Origin: Pseudohongiella sp.
Lineage (GTDB): Bacteria; Pseudomonadota; Gammaproteobacteria; Pseudomonadales; Pseudohongiellaceae
NCBI GenBank assembly: GCA_030651695.1
Contig: JAUSCD010000015.1
Coordinates: 1 to 64,000 of the forward strand
Length of the DNA: 64,000 bases
Direction of reading: 5' to 3'
The translations under genes were made by a program, and so were the position numbers. The notes beneath the pieces are model-generated. The model worked only from the letters and a program-made list of their open reading frames with translations. It had not been told where the DNA came from and did not search any database. Positions within the stretch are counted from its first letter, which is position 1, and the number at the start of each line of letters is the position of its first letter. Shown here piece by piece: positions 30,751 to 41,617 of this stretch.

Positions 30751-30827
30751 TGGTCGGGGTAGAGAGATTCGAACTCCCGACATCCTGCACCCAAAGCAGG
30801 CGCGCTACCAGACTGCGCTATACCCCG
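30751..30827 (-). tRNA. tRNA-Pro (anticodon TGG), CCA encoded
   Basis: CGGGGTATAGCGCAGTCTGGTAGCGCGCCTGCTTTGGGTGCAGGATGTCGGGAGTTCGAATCTCTCTACCCCGACCA. Confidence 0.97.
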
Positions 30828-30938
30828 TTTCCGTCCCGATAACCTACGACTTTATCGCGAGGTCGGCATAATACTCATGAGTGCGTTGCCCGTCAACGAC
30901 TGCATCGGTTTTCAGAGCACTTTTCCATCATAAACTTG

Positions 30939-32336
30939 TTATCGCTCGATTCGCCAGCTACTTCCGTCCGATCCGTCCTCAACCACCACTTTCATGGCGC
31001 CGAGCTGGTCACGGAGTTGATCTGCCAAAGCCCAGTTTTTATCTGCTCTTGCCTGTTTGCGCTGCGCGATCAGACCATCAATCAGTGCAGCATCAACATC
31101 TTGCGCGCCACGCTGCAGAAACTCTTCCGCATTGCCCTGCAAAATACCGAGCACACCTGCCAGTTTCAGCAGCAATTTAGCCAACTGGCCTGCGAGCACA
31201 GCATCCTGTTCTTTGGCCTTGTTGAGCTCTCGCGCGAGATCAAACAAGACCCCCATCGCTTCTGCCGAATTAAAATCATCATCCATGGCTTCACGAAAAG
31301 CTCTTTCGTATCGGCTGTTAATCAGATCTTTGGCTTCTGCGGCGTTAATACCACGCAACGCCAGATACAGACGCTCCAGCGCGGAAGCGGCCTGATCCAG
31401 ACCCTGATCTGAATAATTGATGGGACTGCGATAATGGCTGGCCACCAACAGATAGCGCACAACTTCAGCAGGATACTTCGCCAGTACGTCACGCACGGTA
31501 AAAAAATTGCCCAATGACTTGGACATTTTTTCGTTATCAACGCGCACAGGGCCGTTATGCATCCAATACTTTGCAAACTGTTTTCCGGTTGCGGCTTCCG
31601 ATTGCGCAATTTCATTTTCGTGGTGAGGGAACATCAGATCTGATCCGCCACCATGAATATCGAATGAGTCACCAAGGCAGCAGGTAGACATCGCGGAGCA
31701 CTCTATATGCCAGCCGGGGCGTCCATAGCCCCATGGCGAATCCCAACCAACCTCCTCATCACTGGCGGCTTTCCACAAGGCAAAATCGCGCGGATCACGT
31801 TTCAGCTCACCCACTTCGATTCGTGCGCCCGCAAGTAATTCATCAAGATTCTTGTTGGAAAGCTTTCCATATTCCGCAAACTGGCGCACCGCGTAGTAGA
31901 CATCACCATTGGCCGCTTTGTAGGCATAATCGTTGGCAATCAGCTTTTCAATCATGGCAATGATTTCTGCAATATGCGCCGTGGCACGCGGCTCTTCATC
32001 AGGGCGTATCACAAACAAAGCTTCTTCATCTTCCCTTGTTGCCTGTATAAAGCGGGCGGTGAGATCTTCGAAATACTCATCGTTCTCTGACGCGCGACGC
32101 AAAATCTTGTCGTCGATATCGGTAATGTTGCGTATGTAGGTAACATCAAAACCGCTATAGCGCAGGTAACGCACCACGATATCAAACGCTACAAACATAC
32201 GGGCATGACCAATATGGCTGTAGTCGTACGTGGTCAGGCCGCACACATACATGCTGACCTTGCCGGCCTCGCGCGGAATAAAAGTTTCTTTTTTCCGGGT
32301 TAACGAATTATGTATTTTCAGTGACGTTGTATTCAT
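30939..32336 (-). CDS. cysS: Cysteinyl-tRNA synthetase
   Basis: [55 protein letters not shown]. Confidence 0.97.
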   Translation of the reverse strand: MNTTSLKIHNSLTRKKETFIPREAGKVSMYVCGLTTYDYSHIGHARMFVAFDIVVRYLRYSGFDVTYIRNITDIDDKILRRASENDEYFEDLTARFIQATREDEEALFVIRPDEEPRATAHIAEIIAMIEKLIANDYAYKAANGDVYYAVRQFAEYGKLSNKNLDELLAGARIEVGELKRDPRDFALWKAASDEEVGWDSPWGYGRPGWHIECSAMSTCCLGDSFDIHGGGSDLMFPHHENEIAQSEAATGKQFAKYWMHNGPVRVDNEKMSKSLGNFFTVRDVLAKYPAEVVRYLLVASHYRSPINYSDQGLDQAASALERLYLALRGINAAEAKDLINSRYERAFREAMDDDFNSAEAMGVLFDLARELNKAKEQDAVLAGQLAKLLLKLAGVLGILQGNAEEFLQRGAQDVDAALIDGLIAQRKQARADKNWALADQLRDQLGAMKVVVEDGSDGSSWRIER

Positions 32337-32341
32337 GCGTT

Positions 32342-34072
32342 TTATTTTGTCCAGGAGTCCCGCAGACTGACAGTTCTATTGAATACCAGCGCACCAGGGC
32401 GCGAGTCAAACCGATCGGCACAGAAATAACCCTCACGTTCGAACTGGAAACACTCTTCCGGTTGCGCGCTGCCCAGTGAAGGTTCAACCAGACAACCTGT
32501 CAGCACCTGCAGCGAATCAGGATTGAGACTGTTTTTGAAATCACCAAGCGCTTTGTCGTCGGGGTTGGCATCAACAAACAGCCTGTCATAGATTCTGATC
32601 TCCGCTGTCAACGCTGTGTCTGACGGCACCCAGTGAATAACACCTTTGACCTTGCGCCCTACCGGATTCTGACCCAGCGTAGCCGTATCCATGCTGCAAC
32701 GCAGCTCCACGATATCGCCAGTGGCATTCCTGATCACTTCTTCACAACGGATCACATAAGCGCCGCGAAGACGGACTTCTTCCCCCAGACTCAGGCGTTT
32801 GTACCCGGGCGGCGGGACTTCTTCAAAGTCAGTGCGATCGATGTACAGTTCCCGACCAAAATTCATTTCACGATTGCCAATCTCTTTTTTCGGATGACGA
32901 GGCAGTTGCAACAACTCCGGCGCGGCCTTATCAAAGTTGGTAATGGTCACTTTGAGTGGGCGCAGTACACACATGGCACGAGCAGCATTTTCATCCAGAT
33001 CCTCACGGATGCAGTGCTCCAGCATGGCCACATCCACAACACTTTCACTGCGGCTCATGCCAATAATGTCGCAAAACTTGCGGATTGATGCAGGCGTATA
33101 ACCTCGGCGACGCAAGCCAGACAAAGTCGGCATACGGGGATCGTCCCAGCCCGTTACCAGACCAAGTTCCACCAGTTCTTTCAACTTACGCTTGCTCATC
33201 ACGTTATAGTTGATGTTCAGGCGGGCAAACTCGGTTTGTTGTGGCAACACATACCTGACATCCGAATCCAGATTGCCAAGCTCTGAGGCCGCTGCGCTCA
33301 GGCTGTCCAGCGACAGGTTATTCAATATCCAGTCATACAGCGGGCGATGATCTTCAAACTCCAAGGTACACAGAGAGTGGGTGACATGCTCCAGCGCATC
33401 GGAAATACAGTGCGCATAGTCATACATTGGATAGACTTTCCAGGTGTCGCCGGTCTGGTGATGATGCACATTGCGAATACGATAGATCACCGGATCACGC
33501 ATATTAATGTTGGGCGAAGCCATATCAATTTTGGCTCGCAGACTATGGCTGCCGTCAGCAAATTCACCTTTTTGCATACGCAGGAACAGGTCGAGATTGT
33601 CCTCAATGCTGCGATCACGGTAAGGGCTGTTACGACCCGGCTCTGTGAGGGTGCCGCGGTATTCACGCGCCTGTTCTGGTGTCAGACTGCACACATAAGC
33701 CTTGCCGCTTCGGATTAACTGCAGCGCAAAATCAAAAATCTGCTGGAAATAGGCCGATGTATAACGCACATCACCACTCCAGCTGAATCCCAGCCAGTTC
33801 ACGTCAGCCTGTATGGCATTGATGAACTCCTGACTTTCTTTTTCCGGGTTGGTGTCATCAAAGCGCAGGTTGCAGGCACCACTATATTGTTCTGCCAGAC
33901 CAAAATTCAGGCAAATGGACTTGGCGTGACCAATATGAAGAAAACCATTCGGCTCAGGCGGAAATCGTGTCTGCACACGGCCGTCATGCTTGCCTGACGC
34001 CAGATCCTGATCAATCAGGTGGCGTATAAAATGTGATGGCGTCGTATGCTCGGACTTTGTGGCGTCGGTCAT
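32342..34072 (-). CDS. glnS: Glutaminyl-tRNA synthetase
   Basis: [53 protein letters not shown]. Confidence 0.97.
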   Translation of the reverse strand: MTDATKSEHTTPSHFIRHLIDQDLASGKHDGRVQTRFPPEPNGFLHIGHAKSICLNFGLAEQYSGACNLRFDDTNPEKESQEFINAIQADVNWLGFSWSGDVRYTSAYFQQIFDFALQLIRSGKAYVCSLTPEQAREYRGTLTEPGRNSPYRDRSIEDNLDLFLRMQKGEFADGSHSLRAKIDMASPNINMRDPVIYRIRNVHHHQTGDTWKVYPMYDYAHCISDALEHVTHSLCTLEFEDHRPLYDWILNNLSLDSLSAAASELGNLDSDVRYVLPQQTEFARLNINYNVMSKRKLKELVELGLVTGWDDPRMPTLSGLRRRGYTPASIRKFCDIIGMSRSESVVDVAMLEHCIREDLDENAARAMCVLRPLKVTITNFDKAAPELLQLPRHPKKEIGNREMNFGRELYIDRTDFEEVPPPGYKRLSLGEEVRLRGAYVIRCEEVIRNATGDIVELRCSMDTATLGQNPVGRKVKGVIHWVPSDTALTAEIRIYDRLFVDANPDDKALGDFKNSLNPDSLQVLTGCLVEPSLGSAQPEECFQFEREGYFCADRFDSRPGALVFNRTVSLRDSWTK

Positions 34073-34233
34073 GATGGCGAATCTGCTTTCTCAGTGGGCG
34101 TAAAGCCATTATTATAACCACACAACGCGCTTCTCAATAAGGGGCGCTTGATTGTTCCCGACAAAGGCGCGTGAATCATCACGAATTCAACGGGCCGGAT
34201 GGCCCGGACACTTGTACAGCAGGACTGACAATA

Positions 34234-34734
34234 ATGATTGTTTTCAAGACCAACTATGGTGATATACAGATTGAACTGGATTTTGACAAAGCCCCCATCA
34301 GTGCCGCCAATTTCCTGAGCTACGCCAAAAGCGGTTTTTATGATGGCACCATCTTTCACCGCGTAATAGATAATTTCATGGTTCAGGGTGGTGGTTTCAG
34401 CTCTGGTATGGAACAAAAGTCCACCGGCAAACCAATTCAGAACGAAGCTGACAACGGTTTGACCAATGACACTGGCACCCTGGCCATGGCCAGAACCTCC
34501 GACCCGCACTCTGCCAGCGCCCAGTTTTTTATCAACGTTGCCGACAACGCTTTCCTCAATCACAAAGGTAAAACTTCTCAGGGTTGGGGTTATGCAGTGT
34601 TTGGCAAAGTCACTGAGGGGATGGATGTAGTCAATCGCATCAAACAGTGCAAAACCGGCTACATTGGTGGCCACGAGAATGTACCTCTGGATGAGGTCAT
34701 CATCAATTCAACCGTTGTCACCTACAACGACTGA
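34234..34734 (+). CDS. ppiB: Peptidyl-prolyl cis-trans isomerase B (cyclophilin)
   Basis: [44 protein letters not shown] at 34234. Confidence 0.95.
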   Translation: MIVFKTNYGDIQIELDFDKAPISAANFLSYAKSGFYDGTIFHRVIDNFMVQGGGFSSGMEQKSTGKPIQNEADNGLTNDTGTLAMARTSDPHSASAQFFINVADNAFLNHKGKTSQGWGYAVFGKVTEGMDVVNRIKQCKTGYIGGHENVPLDEVIINSTVVTYND

Positions 34735-34748
34735 TACCCAAGTTCAGG

Positions 34749-35519
34749 ATGACCATGACAGCAAAACAAAATAATAAGACACTGTTCATATCCGACCTGC
34801 ATATAGAATCCGCCAACGGTATTATCCTCAAAAGCCTGTTGCAACTCCTTGAGCAGCAGGCGATTGGTGCTGATGCCATCTATATAATGGGAGACCTGTT
34901 TGAAGCCTGGGTTGGCGACGACGACATTAACGAGGCCGGCGACAAAGTAGCCGGGGCTCTGTATGCACTCAGTCAGAACGGCACCCGGGTCTTTCTGATG
35001 CACGGTAATCGTGACTTTTTGCTCGGACCGGATTTTGCCAGCAGATGTGGCGGTCAACTCCTGCCAGAACCTGTTGTGATTGACTGCTATGGCCAGAAAG
35101 TCGTGCTGCTGCACGGCGACAGCCTGTGTACCCGGGACACTGCCTATATTAGTTATCGCAACCAGGTACGGGACCCGGCCTGGCAACAGGCTTTTCTTGC
35201 CCGACCTTTACTTGAGCGGCACATGGTCGCCCAGCAGATCCGCCAGCAAAGCAAAGACGCAAACAGCCACAAAGCATCCGACATTATGGATGTCACTCAC
35301 CAGGAAGTACTGGATCTAATTGAAAAGCTTCAGGTTAACCTGATGATCCATGGCCACACACACCGTCCCGGCATACACACCATCCGACTGCATGAACCGA
35401 TCAACGGCAAACATGAGGCAGTGCGCATTGTGCTTGGCAGCTGGGATCAGAAAGCCTGGGTACTGGAATTTACACCCGAAGGGTATGACCTCAAACACTT
35501 CAGCCATCCAACTGACTGA
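34749..35519 (+). CDS. lpxH: UDP-2,3-diacylglucosamine diphosphatase
   Basis: FISDLHIE; YIMGDLFEAWVGDDD; MHGNRDFLLG; IHGHTHRP. Confidence 0.95.
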   Translation: MTMTAKQNNKTLFISDLHIESANGIILKSLLQLLEQQAIGADAIYIMGDLFEAWVGDDDINEAGDKVAGALYALSQNGTRVFLMHGNRDFLLGPDFASRCGGQLLPEPVVIDCYGQKVVLLHGDSLCTRDTAYISYRNQVRDPAWQQAFLARPLLERHMVAQQIRQQSKDANSHKASDIMDVTHQEVLDLIEKLQVNLMIHGHTHRPGIHTIRLHEPINGKHEAVRIVLGSWDQKAWVLEFTPEGYDLKHFSHPTD

Positions 35520-35964
35520 TCTCGGGAAAATAGCGCGTCAGGTGCGCTTCACATAACACCAGCAGCTGGCTATCAACGTCTTCAGCCAACTCGGCCAGCG
35601 TGAGATGCTGCCAACCCGGGCGCACCTCGACACCAAATGAGCCCAATTCGGTCAATGCACGGTGACGCTTTTTTAAGAGGTTGTGCAACCACGTTGCTGG
35701 CGGCAAATCCTCGTTGAAAGGCACAGCCTGCCGTTTAAGGCCAGCAGCCAGCTCAATCTGTGAACGGATGATAAAGCGGGTATCCATAATAGGTTCAATA
35801 AGGCGGCACAAACGCTCCAGAACGGCCCTTTTTTCGTTTTCTCCATAAGCGTTCCAGTCTATGACCTCGGCAGAGAAGCGCTTACAGCCCCGGCAGATTT
35901 TGTCTCCAACAGAAGTGGTGGAGCAGATACCAATACAGGGGGTTTTGGTACTGACTGATTTCAT
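35500..35964 (-). CDS. DUF1289 domain-containing protein
   Basis: TPCIGICSTTSVGDKICRGCKRFSAEVIDW Cys pattern. Start M at 35964 inferred; 3' end overlaps lpxH. Confidence 0.8.
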   Translation of the reverse strand: MKSVSTKTPCIGICSTTSVGDKICRGCKRFSAEVIDWNAYGENEKRAVLERLCRLIEPIMDTRFIIRSQIELAAGLKRQAVPFNEDLPPATWLHNLLKKRHRALTELGSFGVEVRPGWQHLTLAELAEDVDSQLLVLCEAHLTRYFPEISQLDG

Positions 35965-36125
35965 AACGAGGGCATGTCCTGTAGAGGTTTTGCTGTGGTT
36001 TTGCAGTCGCCAACTGGAAATTTTCTGCATTCTACACTAGAATCTGAGCCCATTTTTCACCGCTTACCGTTTTAGACTGCGGCATCGCGTTTAGACTCAC
36101 CATTTCTTCTGAAGGGGATTACTCT

Positions 36126-38720
36126 GTGTTAGAAGCCTATCGTAAACACGTGGCCGAACGGGCTGAACTCGGCATTGTAGCCAAACCGCTGGATGCCGCT
36201 CAGGTTGCCGAATTGGTCGATCTGCTCAAGAACCCGCCAGCAGGTGAAGAGCAATATATCCTCGACCTGATCACTAACCGCGTGCCAGCGGGCGTGGATG
36301 AGGCGGCTTATGTCAAAGCCGGCTTCCTGTCTGCGGTCGCCAAAGGCGAGACCCGGTCTCCGCTGATCGACAGAAAACACGCCATCAAGCTGCTGGGCAC
36401 CATGCTCGGTGGTTACAACATCACCACCCTGGTGGACTTGCTGGATGATGCCGAATTTGGCGCTGCTGCGGCAGAAGAGCTGAAACACACTCTGCTGATG
36501 TTTGATGCATTCCACGATGTGGAAGAAAAAGCCAAAAACGGTAATAAAAATGCACAGGAACTGATGCAGTCATGGGCTGATGCCGAGTGGTTCCTGAACC
36601 GTCCTGAGCTGGCCAAAAAAATGACCTTATCGGTATTCAAGGTTCCCGGCGAAACCAACACCGATGACCTGTCTCCGGCGCCTGATGCGTGGTCACGTCC
36701 TGATATCCCCTTGCACGCGCTGGCCATGTACAAGATGCCACGTGAAGGCGTTACCAATGCAGCCCAACAAATTGAAGAATTAAAGAAAAAAGGTTTCCCG
36801 GTGGCACTGGTTGGCGATGTGATGGGCACTGGTTCCTCACGCAAATCTGCCACTAACTCCGTCCTCTGGTATATCGGTGACGACATCCCGCACATCCCCA
36901 ACAAACGCGATGGTGGTGTGTGTATCGGCAGCAAAATTGCACCGATTTTCTTCAACACCATGGAAGATGCCGGCGCCCTGCCGATTGAATGTGATGTTGA
37001 AAACATGAACACCGGTGATGTCATCGACATTTACCCTTACGAAGGCAAAGTGCTGCGTCATGGTACCGACGAACTGGTTTGCAACTTCGAATTAAAAACC
37101 GACGTATTGCTGGACGAAGTCCGTGCTGGCGGACGTATTCCGCTGATTATCGGCCGCGGTCTGACTGACAAGGCACGTGCCTCGCTGGGTCAGCCTTACT
37201 CCACAGTATTCCGCCGCCCGACATCAGCCGCCGACACTGGCAAGGGTTTTACCCTTGCACAGAAAATGGTTGGCCGCGCTTGTGGCGTGGAAGGCGTTCG
37301 TCCCGGCACCTACTGCGAACCAAAAATGACCACGGTGGGTTCACAGGACACCACTGGCCCGATGACCCGTGACGAGCTGAAAGATCTGGCCTGTCTGGGT
37401 TTCTCTGCCGATCTGGTGATGCAGTCTTTCTGTCACACCGCCGCTTATCCAAAGCCGGTGGATATCGAAACCCAGCACACGCTGCCCGACTTTATCCAGA
37501 CTCGCGGTGGTGTAGCCCTGCGTCCGGGCGACGGCATCATCCACAGCTGGCTGAACCGTATGCTGCTGCCGGATACCGTAGGCACCGGTGGTGATTCACA
37601 CACACGTTTCCCGATTGGTATTTCGTTCCCGGCCGGTTCCGGTCTGGTTGCGTTTGCTGCGGCCACCGGCGTAATGCCGCTGGATATGCCAGAGTCTGTG
37701 CTGGTGCGGTTTAAAGGCGAAATGCAGCCGGGTATCACACTGCGCGACCTGGTTAACGCCATTCCGTATGCAGCGATTCAGTCAGGTGATCTGACAGTAG
37801 AAAAGAAAGGCAAAAAGAATATTTTCTCCGGTCGTATTCTGGAAATCGAAGGCCTGCCAAATCTGAAAGTTGAGCAGGCATTCGAGTTGTCAGATGCTTC
37901 CGCTGAGCGCTCTGCTGCCGGCTGTACCATTCGTTTGAGCGAAGCTCCCATTATTGAGTACTTCAAATCCAATATCGCGCTGCTGCGCTGGATGATCAGT
38001 GAAGGTTATGGTGACCCGCGCACACTGGAACGTCGTGCCCGCGCCATGGAAGACTGGCTGGCCAAACCAGAGCTGTTGCAGCCAGATGCCGATGCCGAGT
38101 ACTACAAAATCATCGAAATTGATCTTGCCGGGATCAAAGAGCCGCTGCTGGCCTGCCCGAATGATCCGGACGACATCAAACCGCTGTCTGCTGTTCAAGG
38201 CACCAAAATTGATGAAGTGTTTATCGGTTCCTGCATGACCAACATCGGTCACTTCCGTGCCGCGAGCGAAGTGCTGAAACAGACCAAGGGCACCATCCCG
38301 ACCCGTCTGTGGATTTCTCCGCCAACCAAGATGGATCAGCATCAGCTGACTGAAGAAGGCATTTACAGCGTGTTTGGTGTTGCCGGTGCACGCACCGAGA
38401 TGCCTGGTTGCTCACTGTGCATGGGTAACCAGGCACGTGTAGCCGCCAATTCAACTGTGGTATCCACCTCTACCCGTAACTTCCCCAACCGCCTGGGCGA
38501 TGGTGCCAATGTGTTCCTGGCCTCATCAGAACTGGCGGCGGTGGCTGCTGCGTTGGGTCGTATTCCGACCATGGAAGAGTACATGAGCTACATGGGCATG
38601 GTGGATACCATGTCTGACAAGATCTACCGTTATTTGAACTTCAATGAAATCAAATCCTACATGGATGCGGCTGAGCGTCAGAAGGCGATCCCGGTAACCA
38701 ACGTGGTTGAGGTGGCGTAA
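36126..38720 (+). CDS. acnB: Bifunctional aconitate hydratase 2 / 2-methylisocitrate dehydratase
   Basis: GTG start preceded by [44 protein letters not shown]. Confidence 0.97.
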   Translation: MLEAYRKHVAERAELGIVAKPLDAAQVAELVDLLKNPPAGEEQYILDLITNRVPAGVDEAAYVKAGFLSAVAKGETRSPLIDRKHAIKLLGTMLGGYNITTLVDLLDDAEFGAAAAEELKHTLLMFDAFHDVEEKAKNGNKNAQELMQSWADAEWFLNRPELAKKMTLSVFKVPGETNTDDLSPAPDAWSRPDIPLHALAMYKMPREGVTNAAQQIEELKKKGFPVALVGDVMGTGSSRKSATNSVLWYIGDDIPHIPNKRDGGVCIGSKIAPIFFNTMEDAGALPIECDVENMNTGDVIDIYPYEGKVLRHGTDELVCNFELKTDVLLDEVRAGGRIPLIIGRGLTDKARASLGQPYSTVFRRPTSAADTGKGFTLAQKMVGRACGVEGVRPGTYCEPKMTTVGSQDTTGPMTRDELKDLACLGFSADLVMQSFCHTAAYPKPVDIETQHTLPDFIQTRGGVALRPGDGIIHSWLNRMLLPDTVGTGGDSHTRFPIGISFPAGSGLVAFAAATGVMPLDMPESVLVRFKGEMQPGITLRDLVNAIPYAAIQSGDLTVEKKGKKNIFSGRILEIEGLPNLKVEQAFELSDASAERSAAGCTIRLSEAPIIEYFKSNIALLRWMISEGYGDPRTLERRARAMEDWLAKPELLQPDADAEYYKIIEIDLAGIKEPLLACPNDPDDIKPLSAVQGTKIDEVFIGSCMTNIGHFRAASEVLKQTKGTIPTRLWISPPTKMDQHQLTEEGIYSVFGVAGARTEMPGCSLCMGNQARVAANSTVVSTSTRNFPNRLGDGANVFLASSELAAVAAALGRIPTMEEYMSYMGMVDTMSDKIYRYLNFNEIKSYMDAAERQKAIPVTNVVEVA

Positions 38721-38731
38721 CGACATCTCCC

Positions 38732-38761
38732 GGGGTCGGAGGACGCATGTCCTCTGACCCC
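38732..38761. repeat. REP-like hairpin GGGGTCGGAGGAC-gcat-GTCCTCTGACCCC
   Basis: 13-bp arms with one mismatch (G/T wobble), 12 bp after the acnB stop. Confidence 0.75.
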
Positions 38762-38780
38762 TGAACCCACTCTGATCGAC

Positions 38781-38866
38781 GGGCCGGTAGCGGAGAGTAG
38801 TTTGTCGGACGACGCCTTTGGCGCCTGATTGTCCGAAAACTACTCTCCGCTACCGGCCCTTTTTCT
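38781..38866 (+). terminator. Very long terminator-like stem-loop downstream of acnB; apex carries the shared 24-nt motif (copy 1, inverted)
   Basis: GGGCCGGTAGCGGAGAGTAGTTT..AAACTACTCTCCGCTACCGGCCC then TTTTTCTTT; apex ACGACGCCTTTGGCGCCTGATTGT (38809-38832). Confidence 0.85.
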
Positions 38867-38953
38867 TTGTTGGGTCAAGAGACACCAATTCGTTTGCAGA
38901 GGCAGGAGATGTCTAACTATTTTGGCCGCATGAGCCGGCACAGTCAGTGGATA

Positions 38954-39033
38954 AGGGGTGATGCCGGGTGCCGGTTGATGAACAATCAGGCGCCGCAGGC
39001 GTCGTTCAGCGTCCGGCACCCGGCAGCGCCCCT
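38954..39033 (+). repeat. Stem-loop with shared 24-nt apex motif (copy 2)
   Basis: Stem AGGGGTGATGCCGGGTGCCGG / CCGGCACCCGGCAGCGCCCCT; apex ACAATCAGGCGCCGCAGGCGTCGT (38982-39005). Confidence 0.85.
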
Positions 39034-39055
39034 CGCACGCTGAAGCTGCACCTGG

Positions 39056-39085
39056 AATTCCAAGTGCCCCTAATTCCAAGTGCCC
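39056..39085. repeat. 14-bp direct repeat AATTCCAAGTGCCC (two copies)
   Basis: 39056-39069 and 39072-39085. Confidence 0.85.
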
Positions 39086-40882
39086 TCAGCGCTGCACTGA
39101 GAAAAAAGCCCTGAGCCGACCAAGCTCTTCAGAAGTCCAGCCGACAGGCTCCGTCAACGCCACCCACGAATCCAGGTAGTGCTCAGCCGCATAAGCATGT
39201 CCATACCCCCGCGGCGACACACCGCTGGCCATATCCGCTGCCAGCTGCAACATTGTCACCACCGGAAACCAACGCAGATCCGGTGTCACGTCAGGGCCAC
39301 GTGCGCCCTGCATCCAGTCTGGTTCACGATACAGGACCTGAGGCGCAAAAAAAGTGATGGGGTCACTGGCGTACTGCAAAAACGCAATCCGGAAAGCGCC
39401 CCAGTCACTACCAGGCAAATCCAGGCCACCGGATTGGTTGGCAAAGCGCACCACCGCACCATGTCTGAATTTTGGCAACCAGGCTGGAGAGCCGGGGTCA
39501 CGCAGCAGTGTTACAGAGCGCCACGTCTCACTTCTGAACGGAGGGCCGCTCCACAATGCGCCGTGAAACGGGTCTTCAATGATGTCATAAAAATCAAAGG
39601 ACAAATCGGAATTAAGCGCACCCAGACTTAGTCCCAGCAAATAAAAATCAGGGCGATCGTCTGCGGGCAATTCTGACCAGTAACCATAAATGGTCTGGAA
39701 CATCGCGCGAGCTGTTTCTACGCCGTAGTCCGCTTCAGATAAAATAGCCAGCGGACTGGACAGATAGGAATACTGAGCAGCAACACTGGCAGTATTGCCA
39801 CCATACAGGTACTCAAGCGGACCAATGCTGCCAGGGTCTACCCAGCCGGTGCCGGTGGGTGTTATCAGTACCAGCACTGCACGGCTGAAAGCACCAACCC
39901 GAAGCAACTCCGCCAACGCCAGATCCGCACGTTCCTGCGCAGTTTCAGCGGAGTTCAGCCCTACATAAACCCGCAGTGGGTCCATTGTCTGAGCGATTGA
40001 TTGCAAGGGGGCGTATTCCGCAATCTGCTGACGGGTTGGTGCAAGGCTGACAAAACGACGCCCTTGCCGGCCCAACTGCTCCCACGATATAAGGGACGTG
40101 GCGCTGCCGGTTTTATTGGTTTCCAACGGTGGTTCAAACTCTGGTTCAATCAACGCGTCGATGCGCTGATAAGAGCGATCCGCCGCCTGTAATGCCAACG
40201 AAAACAGCACACCATCAATAATCGACCAGAACAGGATCAGTGCGGACAACAAACCAGCCAGATGTGAGACCCGGGTGGGGACAAAGTGTTGCATTTTTTT
40301 TGATAAAAACAAAAACGTGCGATAAAAAAGGCGGAAGAGCCATAGCAACGTTAAAAAAAGTGTCACCGCAATCACTGCAATCATGCTCATCTGGATGCCG
40401 GTGATTGCTTCCATTCCCATCAGGTCGCGCACATTGTTCTGCCAGCCACTGGCCTGCCACAAGAACACTATGACAACAAAAACAAATAATACGGTCACCA
40501 CCAACTGAATGAGTCGCCGGACACGATGCTGTGCTACTGGCAGTCCGAAATAGTCCCAGACCAGATAAAGAAGGACACCCGCCCCATAACCTGCACTTAA
40601 AGACAGCCCTGAAATCAGTCCCTGCACATAATCCGGGCGAGGCAATAATGATGGTGTTAACGAGACTGCAAAAAAAAGTGTACCAAGCAGAAGTCCGATT
40701 GAATGAAAATGCCGGCTGACGCGGCGTAATAGCAGCCGCCAGGCCAGACTGACTCGACGGCTGTGGACTACACTGCCTCTGGCACTATGATTGATACTGC
40801 GGTTGAGCACGCGATATTTCCTGAGCAAAGTCATGGTATGTATCGCAGTCTCTGACATGCTCCCCGCCGCTGTCAACCGCAC
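39086..40882 (-). CDS. Membrane-anchored alpha/beta-hydrolase family protein
   Basis: N-terminal TM segments (LLLGTLFFAVSLTPSLLPR...), C-terminal YLLGLSLGALNSD nucleophile-elbow-like motif and WSGPPFRSETWRSVT. Confidence 0.75.
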   Translation of the reverse strand: MRLTAAGSMSETAIHTMTLLRKYRVLNRSINHSARGSVVHSRRVSLAWRLLLRRVSRHFHSIGLLLGTLFFAVSLTPSLLPRPDYVQGLISGLSLSAGYGAGVLLYLVWDYFGLPVAQHRVRRLIQLVVTVLFVFVVIVFLWQASGWQNNVRDLMGMEAITGIQMSMIAVIAVTLFLTLLWLFRLFYRTFLFLSKKMQHFVPTRVSHLAGLLSALILFWSIIDGVLFSLALQAADRSYQRIDALIEPEFEPPLETNKTGSATSLISWEQLGRQGRRFVSLAPTRQQIAEYAPLQSIAQTMDPLRVYVGLNSAETAQERADLALAELLRVGAFSRAVLVLITPTGTGWVDPGSIGPLEYLYGGNTASVAAQYSYLSSPLAILSEADYGVETARAMFQTIYGYWSELPADDRPDFYLLGLSLGALNSDLSFDFYDIIEDPFHGALWSGPPFRSETWRSVTLLRDPGSPAWLPKFRHGAVVRFANQSGGLDLPGSDWGAFRIAFLQYASDPITFFAPQVLYREPDWMQGARGPDVTPDLRWFPVVTMLQLAADMASGVSPRGYGHAYAAEHYLDSWVALTEPVGWTSEELGRLRAFFSVQR

Positions 40883-40921
40883 TCCCTGATGTGCGGGCTA
40901 TGGAGTATGAGACGTGCCGGA

Positions 40922-41275
40922 TCAGCGACGCTCCACCCAGTGATCGGCGACTACGCCATCCCGCATCTCGATGATCAATGTCTCCTCTTCATCGCTCGAA
41001 ACATCAATATTGAAGAGTAGAAACATGCCTATCTCTGTTTCTTTGGAGCGGGTATTTCGATATCTCCAGACCTCACTCCCATCGTCGCGGACAGAGCGCC
41101 TGTCGGGCGGTCCGAATGCCTCCCGAACCCAGTCAGCTGACGTCTGACCTGACACAAGCTGTGAACGGTCGTCCTGATGCCACTGTGTTCTGCCAGCCTT
41201 CTGCTTGGAGTCCACCACAAAAAGACAACCCATCAGACTGATGCAAAGTAATGTTGTGCCGATCAATTTCCACAT
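40922..41275 (-). CDS. Small lipoprotein, SmpA/OmlA (BamE)-like
   Basis: Lipobox CISLMGC; LVSGQTSADWVREAFGPPDRRSVRDDGSEVWRY. Confidence 0.65.
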   Translation of the reverse strand: MWKLIGTTLLCISLMGCLFVVDSKQKAGRTQWHQDDRSQLVSGQTSADWVREAFGPPDRRSVRDDGSEVWRYRNTRSKETEIGMFLLFNIDVSSDEEETLIIEMRDGVVADHWVERR

Positions 41276-41617
41276 ATCCCCTCCATACCCAGAGTTAACT
41301 CCGGTTGCAAAAAATTGTAATTATTCCTGCGAACTTATGACGTTGGCAGATACCTAATTCGTTCAGCAGAATTCGTGCCATTCAAAAATAATTTACAAGC
41401 ATATGATTTTAATGATTTTTTCTTGCCAGCCTCAAAAGAGCTCTTTAAATTTCAACAAGCTTTGGTGCGGCTGACCAAGAAGTAGTGAAAATGCTCATTC
41501 AGACACAATGCAGTTCTTGCAAGCCGGATGGCGATGACGGCCGCAAGGGCGATGAATATACTGCTGTCAGCCCGGTCTAAGGCCGACCCAATCAGTCACC
41601 ACGCACAGGACGTTGCC

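Noticed and set aside
34069-34674. 201-aa minus-strand ORF over ppiB
   Set aside because: Antisense to a clear cyclophilin gene.
38721-39085. IS/MITE with target-site duplication
   Set aside because: No clear target-site duplication around the hairpins; the 14-bp direct repeat AATTCCAAGTGCCC (39056-39085) is tandem rather than flanking.
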